A stretch of 64,000 nucleotides of DNA from Natronobacterium haloterrestre (GTDB taxonomy: Archaea; Halobacteriota; Halobacteria; Halobacteriales; Natrialbaceae): the NCBI RefSeq assembly GCF_900112205.1, contig NZ_FOKW01000001.1:372001-436000 (forward strand). The letters are read 5' to 3'. A program made the position numbers and the translations under genes. Below the pieces are notes generated by a model. It saw only the letters and a program-made list of their open reading frames with translations, did not search any database and was not told where the DNA came from. Position 1 is the first letter of the stretch, and each line of letters begins with the position of its first letter. Shown here piece after piece: positions 42,730-51,362 of the stretch.

Positions 42730-43359
42730 ATGGCTCGCTGCGACTCCGAGAGCGACTCCGGGAACGATTCCGAGACGAGTCAGAGCAACGCCGCACCGAC
42801 GATCGATGATGCCACACGTCGTCTCGGGGTCGAGTCCGCGACGGCGGTCGCCCGTGCCGTCCTCGAGGCCGCGGGGGACCGGCCGTTCCGCCGATTCGGT
42901 CGTCCCGCGACGGTTGCGGCTGCCGTCCGGATCGCGAGCCGTCGCACCGAGGGACCGACGGTCGGCCTGGAGCGAATCGTGCCGGCCCTGGCCGTCGATC
43001 CCGGACGGGTCGAGCGTGCCGAAGCGCGGCTGACAGCCGCCCTCTCCGAGCCGGCCGATCCGGACGAGATCCGCACGCTCCGTCGCCGGCTCGTCGTCGC
43101 TCACGAACTGCTCGCCGCGTGCGAGGCCGGGCGTCGCCGCCCGGAGCTTCCCGGTTCCCGCCTCGCGGACGCCGCACCCGACCTGCTCGCACGGGTCGAC
43201 GGGCCCGCAGGCCACTGCGCGGACCTCGAGGGCCTCGAGGGATCGCCGGCCGCCGAACCGCGGCTTCGGGCCCACGTCGAGCGCCTCGAGGCCGACCTCG
43301 AACTCGCACGGCTGGGGACGACGCTGTACGCACGACTCGAGGACGACTGTCGCCGCTAA
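42730..43359 (+). CDS. Helical acidic protein, function unknown
   Basis: 209 residues from the ATG at 42730. After a Ser/Asp-rich head (~1-25) the rest is alpha-helical: 'DATRRLGVESATAVARAVLE', 'PATVAAAVRIASRRTEGP' and 'DEIRTLRRRLVVAHELLAA'. The opening helices could be cyclin-like as in TFB proteins but no zinc ribbon or second repeat is visible, so this is not a TFB. There are no cysteines forming a metal site. Function is unknown. Its start is divergent from aroB'. Confidence 0.62.
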   Translation: MARCDSESDSGNDSETSQSNAAPTIDDATRRLGVESATAVARAVLEAAGDRPFRRFGRPATVAAAVRIASRRTEGPTVGLERIVPALAVDPGRVERAEARLTAALSEPADPDEIRTLRRRLVVAHELLAACEAGRRRPELPGSRLADAAPDLLARVDGPAGHCADLEGLEGSPAAEPRLRAHVERLEADLELARLGTTLYARLEDDCRR

Positions 43360-43410
43360 CTCCCGTTGCCGTCGGGCCTGAACCCGGAGTCGGAACCGCT
43401 TCGGCCCTCC

Positions 43411-44331
43411 TCACTCCTCGAGGGGATTCGTCCCCATCCCCCCGCTGTCTTCGAGTTTGTGCTTGAACGCCCGGTAGGCGTTTTCCCCACGCTCGGTCAG
43501 TTCGACGACGCGGCGGCGGCCGACCGACTCCACCGTGACGTACCCGTCGGCGACCAGCGGCTCGAGGACGTGAGTATCGAGCACGCGGAACGCGCCCTTG
43601 TCCTCGCCGTCCCGGTCGTCGGGCGACTGCCGGTCGGCCATGAACGAGAGTTCGCGGTCTCTGGCGTACTCGATGAGGTCTTTCTTCTTCGGCGGCGCGG
43701 TCCGTGCATCGCTGTAGCCGTCCCAGGCCGACGGCTCGCGGAGGAATTCCATGATCGCCACCTGGTCGGGCGTCGGCGACTCGATGGGGTACGACGGGAT
43801 GGGTTCGGTGGCCTCGATGCCGAACGAGGCCGGTTCACTCGTCCCGTCGTGGGCGTACGTCGAGGGTTCGACGTAGTAGGCCCGGGCATCGGTCGAGACG
43901 TCCATACACGCGATCGTCGCGCCGATCGCCGCGATCGTTCCCGCGCTCGAGACGTTGACGTAGACGCTGTCTTCGGCGTGGTTCGACGCGATGGTCGTCA
44001 CCGCCCCGAGGACGGCGTAGACGTCCGCCAGGTCACACTGACGGGTCCGGACCTCGGGGACGATTCCCTCGAGTTCGGCCCGGAGTTCGTCGTGGTAGTC
44101 GGCCGAGGGGCTCGAGAGCTGGGAGTCGGCGGTGGGGGCGTCGGGTTCGTCGCTTTCGTCCGCGCGATCACTTTTGTGCTCACTTTCGGCCTCGTCCTCG
44201 CCCTCGCCCTCGTCCTCACCTCCGCCCTCGAGGAGATAGACGAGGTCCGCCCGCTGCTCGCGAATCGGCTCGAGGATGCGATCGTACTCGTAGCCGACGG
44301 GAACCACGTGGACTCGCTTCAGGACGTCCAT
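43411..44331 (-). CDS. HTH-type transcriptional regulator (DUF6293/HFX_2341-like)
   Basis: 306 residues from the ATG at 44329-44331 (MDVLKRVHVVPVGYEYDRIL). The N-terminal alpha/beta part (~1-160) has 'GYEYDRILEPIREQRADLVY', 'YVNVSSAGTIAAIGATIACM' and an acidic insert (~37-75). The C-terminal winged-helix (~215-300) includes 'KGAFRVLDTHVLEPLVADGY' and 'VESVGRRRVVELTERGENAY'. It resembles a CARF-like fold fused to a winged helix, and I recall this as the HFX_2341 family. Ligand and targets are unknown. Confidence 0.78.
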   Translation of the reverse strand: MDVLKRVHVVPVGYEYDRILEPIREQRADLVYLLEGGGEDEGEGEDEAESEHKSDRADESDEPDAPTADSQLSSPSADYHDELRAELEGIVPEVRTRQCDLADVYAVLGAVTTIASNHAEDSVYVNVSSAGTIAAIGATIACMDVSTDARAYYVEPSTYAHDGTSEPASFGIEATEPIPSYPIESPTPDQVAIMEFLREPSAWDGYSDARTAPPKKKDLIEYARDRELSFMADRQSPDDRDGEDKGAFRVLDTHVLEPLVADGYVTVESVGRRRVVELTERGENAYRAFKHKLEDSGGMGTNPLEE

Positions 44332-44454
44332 ACGCCGACAACCGACTCCGGTGCAATAACTCCCGAGGTGTCGTACCGATGTCATCCGCGAATTCCTCAC
44401 GGCCGCACACAACGGCGAAACGTTGAGGGAGCCGACGACCGTACGAGTACGGGA

Positions 44455-45138
44455 ATGGCCGTCTACGACGCAATCTGTTTCGACCTCGATGATACCCTCT
44501 GTGAATCCACGCAGGACGACGCGGTGTTGCTCGAGTCGGCGTTCGATCGGACGGGGGTCCCGAAGTTCTGTACGCCCGCGGACCTGCGGGCCGCGATCCC
44601 GTCGCTGCCGACGGCCGACACCGATCGGGAGTTCTTCGAGCACCTGTTCGCCGAGGTCGTGAGCCGGAGCGACGTCCACTTCGGCGCTCGCAGTACGGTC
44701 GCGTCCCGACTCACGGACGCGTATCTCGAGCTTCGGGATCCCACCGCCGTCCGCTTCCGGCCAGGGGCCGAAGCCGCGCTCGAGCACGCCCGGAACCGGG
44801 CCAGCGTCGCACTCATCACCAACGGCGGCCGGACGACACAGACGCGAAAACTTCGAACGCTCGGAATCGAAGACGCCTTCGACGTTCGGGTGTTCACCGA
44901 GCCGAGCGCGGGGATCCATCCGAAGCCGAACGCCGAACCGTTCGAGCGCGCCCTCGCCGGAGTGGGAGCGACGCCGGAGGGAGCGATCCACGTGGGCGAT
45001 TCGCCCCACGCGGACGTCGCGGGCGCGAACGCGATGGGGATCGACTCTGCGTTGCTCGACGTCGGCCGCGACCGGCCGTCCGACCATCGGCCGACGTACG
45101 AACTCCCGTCGCTCGAGGCGTTAGAGCGGATCGTCTGA
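44455..45138 (+). CDS. HAD-superfamily hydrolase
   Basis: 227 residues. All four HAD motifs are visible: I 'AICFDLDDTLCES' with Asp10 and Asp12, II 'VALITNGGRTTQTRKL', III Lys in 'GIHPKPNAEPF' and IV 'AIHVGDSPHADVAGANAMGI'. The cap domain lies between ~20 and 90, type C1. Such proteins dephosphorylate small metabolites (phosphoglycolate, sugar phosphates); the substrate is not readable. It is divergent from the DUF6293-like gene (123 bp gap). Confidence 0.9.
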   Translation: MAVYDAICFDLDDTLCESTQDDAVLLESAFDRTGVPKFCTPADLRAAIPSLPTADTDREFFEHLFAEVVSRSDVHFGARSTVASRLTDAYLELRDPTAVRFRPGAEAALEHARNRASVALITNGGRTTQTRKLRTLGIEDAFDVRVFTEPSAGIHPKPNAEPFERALAGVGATPEGAIHVGDSPHADVAGANAMGIDSALLDVGRDRPSDHRPTYELPSLEALERIV

Positions 45139-45181
45139 TCGAGTCTCGTCGTTCGGCCGGCCGAGCGAACGGCGGCGTCGC

Positions 45182-45538
45182 TCAGAGGATCCCGCGCTGT
45201 CGCGGCGCGAACCCGCTCGAGCGCCACGCGGCCGCGTCGGGGAGTTCGCCGACGCAGTTGCGACAGTACGCGTAGCCGCGTTCGTTTTCCGTCCCGCAGT
45301 CGGGACAGTGGACGACGCCAGCCTCGCGGTCGACGCCGCCTCCGGGGTCATCCGTGTCCGCCCGGGACCGGGTCCGGAGGTCGACACTGGAGCGGGCATC
45401 GTCTGCCTCCGTGTCCCCACCTGGATCGCCCCCGGCGGGCCACGGCCCTGACCGGGCGTACCGATAAAAGGCGTACACGAGCGCGATCTGGAGAGCAAGT
45501 GCCGGAGCGTACCAGTAGAGGGGCTCTACCGGGACCAT
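45182..45538 (-). CDS. Membrane-anchored zinc-ribbon protein
   Basis: 118 residues from the ATG at 45536-45538 (MVPVEPLYWYAPALALQIAL). One membrane helix (~8-26) anchors an acidic linker (~30-75) and a C-terminal zinc ribbon 'HCPDCGTENERGYAYCRNC' (~78-96). The end contains 'WRSSGFAPRQRGIL'. This single-helix plus ribbon type is frequent in haloarchaea and has no known function. It converges with the HAD gene (43 bp). Confidence 0.7.
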   Translation of the reverse strand: MVPVEPLYWYAPALALQIALVYAFYRYARSGPWPAGGDPGGDTEADDARSSVDLRTRSRADTDDPGGGVDREAGVVHCPDCGTENERGYAYCRNCVGELPDAAAWRSSGFAPRQRGIL

Positions 45539-45683
45539 GCCTACTAGACGTTCGGTTCGGTCGAGAGTTAACCGTTTCCCCCGTTTCGACGGGACGGCGA
45601 GGGTGAAAAATCGGCTTGCCGGACAGGAGTCGTCGGTGGCTTCGCGGGCCGACACAGCGGCCTGCAGAACGGAGGACTCGACC

Positions 45684-46235
45684 CTACTTTCCAGACTCGC
45701 CACCGCTCCCTTCCGGCAGCAGATCCGTGTGGACGACGGCGCGGTACTGCGCGTCGGTTGCGTCGTCGACGCGCTTGAGCAGGGCCGCCGCGTCCGGGAA
45801 CCCCTCGGGGAGATCGAACGGATCGTCGTCGTCCTCGTCGCGTTGCTTGCAGAGCTTGACGAACGCGCGCAGGTCGTCGTCGATAGCCGAAGTCGCGTAT
45901 ACGACGCCGACGTCGCCCTCGATCTGGTCGTTCCAGCGCTCGAGGACGGGTTCGACGGCCCGGCGGATCTCGCGCTTGCGCTCGACCAGTTCGGTCGCGT
46001 CGAGTTCGCCGTCTAACACCTCGTCGAACACGTCCTGGAGTTCGTCGGTCCGATCCTCGAGGTAGGGGGCGTCGGCCTCGGCCTCGACGAGCCTGTCGAA
46101 CGCCTCGAGTTCGGCACGGCGGACGGCGACGGGGTAGACGAACCCGTGGGTGTCCTTCGGCAGCGTGTAGGATTTGGCCTCGACGCCCTGTTCGCCGGTC
46201 CCCGTCCGTCCCAGCATCAGGTCGAGTATTCCCAT
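45684..46235 (-). CDS. Conserved haloarchaeal protein, function unknown
   Basis: 183 residues. The first part 'MGILDLMLGRTGTGEQGVEA' carries 'KSYTLPKDTHGFVYPVAVRR' followed by helical acidic sequence 'DRTDELQDVFDEVLDGELDA' and 'RKREIRRAVEPVLERWNDQI'. No cysteine cluster, no membrane helix. The family appears restricted to haloarchaea and no function can be given. It lies 105 bp downstream of the SprT-like gene on the same strand, so may share its transcript. Confidence 0.65.
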   Translation of the reverse strand: MGILDLMLGRTGTGEQGVEAKSYTLPKDTHGFVYPVAVRRAELEAFDRLVEAEADAPYLEDRTDELQDVFDEVLDGELDATELVERKREIRRAVEPVLERWNDQIEGDVGVVYATSAIDDDLRAFVKLCKQRDEDDDDPFDLPEGFPDAAALLKRVDDATDAQYRAVVHTDLLPEGSGGESGK

Positions 46236-46340
46236 ACGCGAAACAGGTAGAGTGACGCGAATAAGTGTTCCGCGCCGCGGACGGCCGCTCGGGCGACGTG
46301 GCCGTATCGAGCGGGTACGCCCACACCCGCGACGGCTCGG

Positions 46341-46943
46341 TCACCAGTCGTTCCCGAGCATGGCCCTCGCGCCGCCGTACCCGCCAGCAGTCGTCCACGT
46401 ATGGCCGCTCTCGACGTGTTCGACCTCGTAACTCCCGCCGCAGGCGCCACAGCGGTACCGGTCCGGCGCTTTCACCGGTTGCGAGGCCCGGTGGCGCTCG
46501 GCCCGCCAGTCGCAGTCCCCCTCGAGACACCGGAGGACGTACCGCGGGTCGGCGAACGCTCGACAGTGTCGCGGCGCGTCGACCCTCTCGGCTCGCTCGC
46601 GAAACCGCGGTCCGTGGCCGGAGTCGCCGAACTGCTGGAACTCCCAGGCGTGGACGAGTTCGTGGCGGACGACCTCGGCGAACTCCGGCCAGTCGTACCG
46701 CTCGTAGGCCCGCCGGGAGAGGACGATCGTCGCCACCTCGCGGTCGGGGTCCCAGCGGCACGCGCCGGCCCGCCGCCGCGCCCGGGCCGAGGTCGTCCAC
46801 TCGAGAGCGGAGCGATCGACCGGCAGGTCGTACGCCTCGCCCTGGACGACCGTCCGGGCGTGGATGCGGGCGCGGGCGACGATCTCGTCCTCGAGAGTGA
46901 GGTCATCGTCGTCGTAGCTGTGGCCGCGGGTCCGGTCGCTCAC
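46341..46943 (-). CDS. SprT-like zinc metallopeptidase
   Basis: 200 residues from the GTG at 46941-46943 (MSDRTRGHSYDDDDLTLEDE); the frame is open to 47048 but the added residues are unlike the family and overlap the promoter of the divergent permease gene. The active site is 'VVRHELVHAWEFQQFGDSGHG' split as HExxH (~95) plus a downstream His. A C-terminal zinc ribbon follows ('LRCLEGDCDW' and 'YRCGACGGSYEVEH'). The eukaryotic SprT homologue Spartan repairs DNA-protein crosslinks; the archaeal role is unknown. Confidence 0.83.
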   Translation of the reverse strand: MSDRTRGHSYDDDDLTLEDEIVARARIHARTVVQGEAYDLPVDRSALEWTTSARARRRAGACRWDPDREVATIVLSRRAYERYDWPEFAEVVRHELVHAWEFQQFGDSGHGPRFRERAERVDAPRHCRAFADPRYVLRCLEGDCDWRAERHRASQPVKAPDRYRCGACGGSYEVEHVESGHTWTTAGGYGGARAMLGNDW

Positions 46944-47047
46944 GCCCACTGGGTCGAAGCGGGCGTCCGAATCCTTTGCGGTTCCCGACGCGGAGCGGTG
47001 GCTTCGAGCACCGTAGCTCTTTACCGGCGCGGGACGATCCCCCGGCA

Positions 47048-47992
47048 ATGACTGACGAACTCGAGCTGCCCGAACCGGAACCCCTCGAGTCCGCCACGGA
47101 CGGGCCGCTGTCCCCGTCCGCGCTGGTCCTGCCGGCCGTCGCCGAACCGCCGATAGACGAGCGGCGGCCGTGGCTCGAGCGCCGGGCTGACCGACTCGAG
47201 CGGGCGATATCGGTTCCGGGCTCCGCGACGCCGGTGTACCTCACGACCCACGGGGTCGCGATCACGACGACCGGGATCGGCAAGAGCGACGCGGCGACGA
47301 CGGTCGCCGCCCTCTTCGCGACGCCGCTGCTCGATCTCTCCTCGGCGTACGTCGTCTCGGCCGGGATCGCCGGCGGCACGCCGGACCGCATCGCGCTCGG
47401 TTCCGTCGTCCTCGCCGACGCGGTCGTCGACTGGGACCGGAAACATCGGTGGGATCGGAGCGAGGAAACGAAAGGCGAGACGCCACCCATCGAACGCCTG
47501 GCGTACCGGCCCCGTGACTACGTCCATCGCCTCGAGCCGACCCTCGTCGAGACGGCACTGGACGCGGCCCGCGAAGTCGACCTGGGCGACGATCCGGACG
47601 CGCTCGCCTACCAGCGGCGGTACCCCGATGCACCGGACGGCGGGCCGACCGTCGACCGCGGTACGACCCTCTGTGGCGACGAGTTCTGGCACGGTCCTCG
47701 CTACGCCCGCGAGGCCGCGTGGCTCTGCGAGCGCTACGGCGTCGACCCCTACGTGACGACCCAGATGGAAGACGCCGCGACGGCGACTGGCCTCGAGCGG
47801 TTCGACGCCGGCGAGCGGTACCTGTCGGTTCGTGCGGTGTCGAACTACGACCGGCCGGCCCCCGGCGAGTCGGTCGCACAGAGCTTCGACGGGACGGAGG
47901 CGACGCTCGCGCTCGCGGTCGAAAACGCCGAACGCGTCGGCTCTGCGGTGGTGTCGGAACTGCTCGAGGTGGATCCGCTCGGGATCCGATAA
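47048..47992 (+). CDS. Purine nucleoside permease-like protein (NUP family)
   Basis: 314 residues. The N-terminal segment is acidic; the alpha/beta fold, similar to nucleoside phosphorylases, has 'LTTHGVAITTTGIGKSDAAT', 'SAYVVSAGIAGGTPDRIALG' and 'VDPYVTTQMEDAATATGLER', with 'RAVSNYDRPAPGES' near the end. Despite the name there are no membrane helices, so a phosphorylase-like or binding activity seems more likely than permeation. The ATG is at 47048. It is divergent from the SprT-like gene. Confidence 0.8.
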   Translation: MTDELELPEPEPLESATDGPLSPSALVLPAVAEPPIDERRPWLERRADRLERAISVPGSATPVYLTTHGVAITTTGIGKSDAATTVAALFATPLLDLSSAYVVSAGIAGGTPDRIALGSVVLADAVVDWDRKHRWDRSEETKGETPPIERLAYRPRDYVHRLEPTLVETALDAAREVDLGDDPDALAYQRRYPDAPDGGPTVDRGTTLCGDEFWHGPRYAREAAWLCERYGVDPYVTTQMEDAATATGLERFDAGERYLSVRAVSNYDRPAPGESVAQSFDGTEATLALAVENAERVGSAVVSELLEVDPLGIR

Positions 47993-48011
47993 AACGGGTC
48001 GCGGCTCGAGT

Positions 48012-48422
48012 TCAGGGCCAGTCGTCCCGGACCGGTTCGTCCTCCTCCTCGCTCTCGTCGATACGGGTCGCCATGATCCAGTCGGCGGCCTCGGCGGCCT
48101 CCTCGACGTCTAGATACTCCCAGCCGACCTCGTCGGCGAGGCGCTCGTCATCGTCGTCGACCCCGATGTAGACGTAGCGTTCGGTCTCGAACTGGTCTTT
48201 GACACCCTCGAGGCTCTCGGCTTTGCCGCGGGGGCCGGAGAAGAAGTCCTGGCGGATGCGGTTCTTCCGCGTGAAGTTCGTCACGACGTAGGTCGGTTTC
48301 TCGGAGACGACGCCGATGTACTCGGTCCATCCTCTGGCGTCCTCGAAGACGTTCTCGGGCGAGGCGAGTTCCTTCAGCGCCTCGAGTTCGAACGCCAGAG
48401 TCATGTCCGTGTCGCCGTTCAT
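48012..48422 (-). CDS. DUF7124-like haloarchaeal protein
   Basis: 136 residues from the ATG at 48420-48422 (MNGDTDMTLAFELEALKELA); the second Met at residue 7 is a possible start. The core is 'ENVFEDARGWTEYIGVVSEK', 'FTRKNRIRQDFFSGPRGKAE', 'ERYVYIGVDDDDERLADEVG' and 'EEAAEAADWIMATRIDESEE'. A compact alpha/beta protein with no cysteines. Family name by recollection; no known activity. Convergent with the nucleoside gene (19 bp). Confidence 0.7.
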   Translation of the reverse strand: MNGDTDMTLAFELEALKELASPENVFEDARGWTEYIGVVSEKPTYVVTNFTRKNRIRQDFFSGPRGKAESLEGVKDQFETERYVYIGVDDDDERLADEVGWEYLDVEEAAEAADWIMATRIDESEEEDEPVRDDWP

Positions 48423-48502
48423 ACTGGACCGAAGGCTCGCACCGGGGAAAACGGCTTCGATACGTCCGGCCCCGCAGGAATTCCCGGGGCTGGCCGTCGG
48501 CT

Positions 48503-48739
48503 TCAGACCCCGTCGACCACGAAGTAGTCGGTGAAGACGATTACCTCCCCTACCTCGAGTTCGGCGTCGCTGACCGGAATCGAGCCGCCGTCCTCGCACA
48601 ACTCGTAGAACTGCTCGAGAGCGGCGGACTCGAGCTGGTCGACGTGCCGGACGGTCGCGGTCGGATCGACGGAGTCGACGCGCCGGACCGTCAGCTGCTG
48701 GTCGAGGAGGTCGCTGGTCGACAGTTCGCTTGAAGCCAT
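48503..48739 (-). CDS. Small acidic protein, function unknown
   Basis: 78 residues from the ATG at 48737-48739 (MASSELSTSDLLDQQLTVRR). It contains 'VDSVDPTATVRHVDQLESAA' and 'EDGGSIPVSDAELEVGEVIV' and ends 'FTDYFVVDGV'. There is no cysteine or membrane segment. Longer in-frame starts at 48754 exist. An AT-rich TATA-like stretch 'GCTAAATACAG' (minus strand, 48755-48768) precedes it, so it may be leaderless. Not recognised as a known family. Confidence 0.6.
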   Translation of the reverse strand: MASSELSTSDLLDQQLTVRRVDSVDPTATVRHVDQLESAALEQFYELCEDGGSIPVSDAELEVGEVIVFTDYFVVDGV

Positions 48740-48867
48740 GTACATTGTTACCAAATGGCTGTATTTAGCTTAAAGCTTTCGTCGCCCGGGGCGGCCGGAG
48801 CGGGGCCGTCCGACGGCGAGACGAGACGTCAAGTTGATAGCGCGAGAGTCCGTCGGATAAGCTGAAC

Positions 48868-49893
48868 ATGCCGTCCGCTCTCGCCGCGACCGCGCTCGAG
48901 TCGAGTTCGGTCGTCGGTCCCGACGTGGTCGCGCTCGCACCCGCGACGCTTGCTGGCGTGGGCGCAGGTCTGACGGACGCGCTCGCCTGGATCTCGATCG
49001 GCGCGTTCATGATCGCGCTGCTGTGCCAGTGGCGGGGAGCGACCGACCCCGCGCGTCGGATCGGCGCCGTCGCCTGGCTGCTGTTCGGGATCTTCTGGCT
49101 GACGATGGTCCCGTACTACTACTACGAGATGCAAAGTCCGCTCCAGACGGTGCTGTCGCTCGCTGCGCTCCCGCTGTGTGCGTACACGGGCTACCTCCTC
49201 GTGGGCGGGCGGGAATCGTTGCTGATACTGACGAAGGCAGTCGCGTTCATGGGGCTGATCTACCTGCCCGCCGAGACGATCCCCGTCTTTCGCACGTGGC
49301 TGATCGAGACGACCGCGGCCCAGACCCACTACGGGATGGAACTGCTCGGCTACAGTCCGGGGCTCTCCGAGGGCGCGTACGGCTACGAGAGTCGCTTCGA
49401 CTTCGATCCGGACGAAACGGTCACCGGGCGAACGACCTACATCATCCTCGCCTGTACCGGCATCGGGAGCATGGCGATCTTCGGCGGGCTGATCGCCGCG
49501 GTTTCCGCGCCGCTCAAGCGGAAGGCCACCGCCTTCGCGGCGGCGATCGGGATCATCTGGTTCCTCAACCTCGCGCGCAACGTCTTCATCGGGCTGGCGT
49601 CGCCGTGGGGCTGGTTCCAGCAGGACTGGCTCGTCTCGTTCATGACCACCTACATGGGTGCGGAGGCGAGTCGGGTCTCGTTCCTCGTCGCCCACAACTA
49701 CATCGCCCAGTCGCTGTCCGTGATCGCGCTGGTCGGGATCACCTACCTCGTCGTCAGGATCGTTCCCGAAGTACTCGCCCCGCTCGAGGAGGTCCTCTAT
49801 ATCCTCTCGGGCAGCGAGTACGACCTCTTCGAGGCCCTCGGGAAGGAGGAGTACCGGCCCGAGGGGGTCGATACCGGACCGACCGCCGACTGA
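48868..49893 (+). CDS. artA: Archaeosortase A
   Basis: A transpeptidase that cuts PGF-CTERM proteins and joins the S-layer glycoprotein to lipid at the cell surface. 341 residues with about eight membrane helices. Catalytic Cys196 lies in 'IILACTGIGSMAIFGG' and Arg237 in 'LNLARNVFIG', 41 residues later as in Haloferax ArtA. The third polar residue is probably His276 or Arg269 in 'ASRVSFLVAHNYIAQ'. The family length fits. It ends just before the hexanucleotide repeat that leads into the next gene. Confidence 0.93.
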   Translation: MPSALAATALESSSVVGPDVVALAPATLAGVGAGLTDALAWISIGAFMIALLCQWRGATDPARRIGAVAWLLFGIFWLTMVPYYYYEMQSPLQTVLSLAALPLCAYTGYLLVGGRESLLILTKAVAFMGLIYLPAETIPVFRTWLIETTAAQTHYGMELLGYSPGLSEGAYGYESRFDFDPDETVTGRTTYIILACTGIGSMAIFGGLIAAVSAPLKRKATAFAAAIGIIWFLNLARNVFIGLASPWGWFQQDWLVSFMTTYMGAEASRVSFLVAHNYIAQSLSVIALVGITYLVVRIVPEVLAPLEEVLYILSGSEYDLFEALGKEEYRPEGVDTGPTAD

Positions 49894-49905
49894 CCGGCGA
49901 CCGGT

Positions 49906-49950
49906 CCCGTACCCGTACCCGTACCCGTACCCGTACCCGTACCCGTACCC
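49906..49950 (+). repeat. Hexanucleotide tandem repeat (CCCGTA)7.5 abutting a start codon
   Basis: Seven and a half perfect copies of CCCGTA end at the ATG at 49951. The repeat starts 12 bp after the artA stop and occupies the whole position where a ribosome site or TATA box would be. It does not fit a coding frame, so its number can change the spacing without altering the protein. Confidence 0.9.
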
Positions 49951-50670
49951 ATGCCCGACGACGCACCCGACGTCGACGTTCCGTTCGTCCCGCTCGAGCG
50001 GGCCGCCTACGTCCCCGACGCGGACGCGCTGGTTCTGGCCGACCTCCACCTCGGGCGTGCCGCCGCCTCGAACGTCGACGCTCCCATCGACGACGGGACC
50101 GACGTCCGGGACCGGCTCGCGGCTCTCCTCGAGCGTACCGAACCCGAAACGGTCGTCGTCGCCGGCGACCTGTTGCACTCCTTCGATCGGCTTCCACACG
50201 GTGTCGACCGGGACGTCGCGGCCCTCGAGTCGGCGGTCGACGACGCCGATGCCGATCTGGTCGTGACCCCGGGGAACCACGACACGATGCTCGCGGAGGC
50301 GTTCGACGGCGAGACGGCCGCGACCTACCGGCTCGCGGACGGCGAGACGGCCGTCTGTCACGGTCACGAACCGCCCGACGGGGACGCCGGCCGCTACGTC
50401 GTCGGCCACGACCACCCGGCGCTGTCGGTCGACGGCCGGAAACTTCCCTGTTTTCTCTACGGGCCGGGCGTCTACGAGGGAGCCGACGTGCTCATGCTCC
50501 CGGCGTTTACCCGCCTCGCCGGGGGCGCGACGGTCAACGGCATGCACGCCCGGGACTTCCAGTCGCCGCTGGTGACCGACGCCGACGCCTTCCACCCGGC
50601 GGTGCGGGACGACGAGCGCGAGGAGACGCTGTGGTTCCCGCCGCTAGGGGAGTGTCGGCATCTGTTGTGA
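49951..50670 (+). CDS. Calcineurin-like metallophosphoesterase (COG1407-like)
   Basis: 239 residues. Metal-binding motifs: 'LVLADLHLGRAAAS' (DxH, ~27-40), 'VVVAGDLLHSFDRL' (GD, ~66-79), 'VVTPGNHDTMLAEA' (GNHD, ~102-115), 'TAVCHGHEPPDGDAG' and 'YVVGHDHPALSVDG' (final GHxH). The family hydrolyses phosphoesters, with nucleotide substrates in some members. A CCCGTA tandem repeat ends at its ATG and the artA stop lies 57 bp upstream, so it probably depends on artA transcription or an internal promoter in artA. Confidence 0.9.
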   Translation: MPDDAPDVDVPFVPLERAAYVPDADALVLADLHLGRAAASNVDAPIDDGTDVRDRLAALLERTEPETVVVAGDLLHSFDRLPHGVDRDVAALESAVDDADADLVVTPGNHDTMLAEAFDGETAATYRLADGETAVCHGHEPPDGDAGRYVVGHDHPALSVDGRKLPCFLYGPGVYEGADVLMLPAFTRLAGGATVNGMHARDFQSPLVTDADAFHPAVRDDEREETLWFPPLGECRHLL

Positions 50671-50689
50671 GTCCCGAGGGATCGGGAAG

Positions 50690-51103
50690 TCAGGACGCGA
50701 CGAGCACGACCGCGATCACCGCCAGCACCAGCCCGACGACGTTCGTCGGCGCGAGCGATGTGTCGAAGTAGAGGACGCCGACGATCGCCGGGACGACGAA
50801 GTAGAGGGCTGCGATCGCCGAGACGATCGCCATGTTTCCGCGGGTGAGGCCGGCGTAGAAGGTGATCGTTCCGGTCGCGAGGAAAACCCCCGACAGCAGC
50901 GCGAAGGCGACGTCGGTACGTGCGCCGACGATCGGCCGCCGCGCGACCAGCACGTACCCGCCCGCGACGGCGATGCTCGCCACGTACGAGAGAAACACGG
51001 CGTTGGCCGGGGTGAGCGATCTGGTCGCGACGCCTGCAGCTACCGCCCAGCCGCCGAACAGGACCAGCGCGGCCAGCGCGAGGACGATCGAGAGGTCGAT
51101 CAT
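50690..51103 (-). CDS. DMT-family (EamA-like) half-size transporter
   Basis: 137 residues with about five membrane segments at 3-22, 31-50, 65-84, 90-108 and 115-134. Motifs match one EamA unit ('LFGGWAVAAGVATRSLTPAN' and 'GLTRGNMAIVSAIAALYFVV'). Full EamA proteins have two such units in ten helices, so this form would work as a dimer, as EmrE does. Substrate is unknown. Convergent with the phosphoesterase (19 bp between stops). Confidence 0.8.
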   Translation of the reverse strand: MIDLSIVLALAALVLFGGWAVAAGVATRSLTPANAVFLSYVASIAVAGGYVLVARRPIVGARTDVAFALLSGVFLATGTITFYAGLTRGNMAIVSAIAALYFVVPAIVGVLYFDTSLAPTNVVGLVLAVIAVVLVAS

Positions 51104-51362
51104 GCCACACCGCTGCCCGTTCGGCCGGAAAAAACCCGCGTTTCGCCGCCCCGACCTCCGCCGCCGGTCTCGATCACTGGCGTTCGAATCCGACGGCCGA
51201 TCGGCGACCTCGAGGGGCGAACGAACGGGGAGAAAGAGGCCAAACGACCGGGACAGTTGCGGCGACCACGACGTCGGCGACCCGAAACCGAACCCGGTGA
51301 TCGGTGCGCGCTCGGAGAGAGCGCGGCGGCAAACGGTGGCGTCTCGCCGCGTCCCGGGACCG

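Noticed and set aside
42730-43359. Transcription factor B paralogue
   Set aside because: The helical opening is suggestive, but there is no zinc ribbon and no second cyclin repeat.
43411-45087. A 558-codon open frame on the minus strand across the HAD gene
   Set aside because: Only 43411-44331 has family similarity. The upstream part is the antisense of the HAD gene with Arg/Gly-rich residues.
49906-49950. Possible CRISPR array
   Set aside because: The unit is only 6 bp with no spacers. It is a simple tandem repeat. No CRISPR array was seen in the window.
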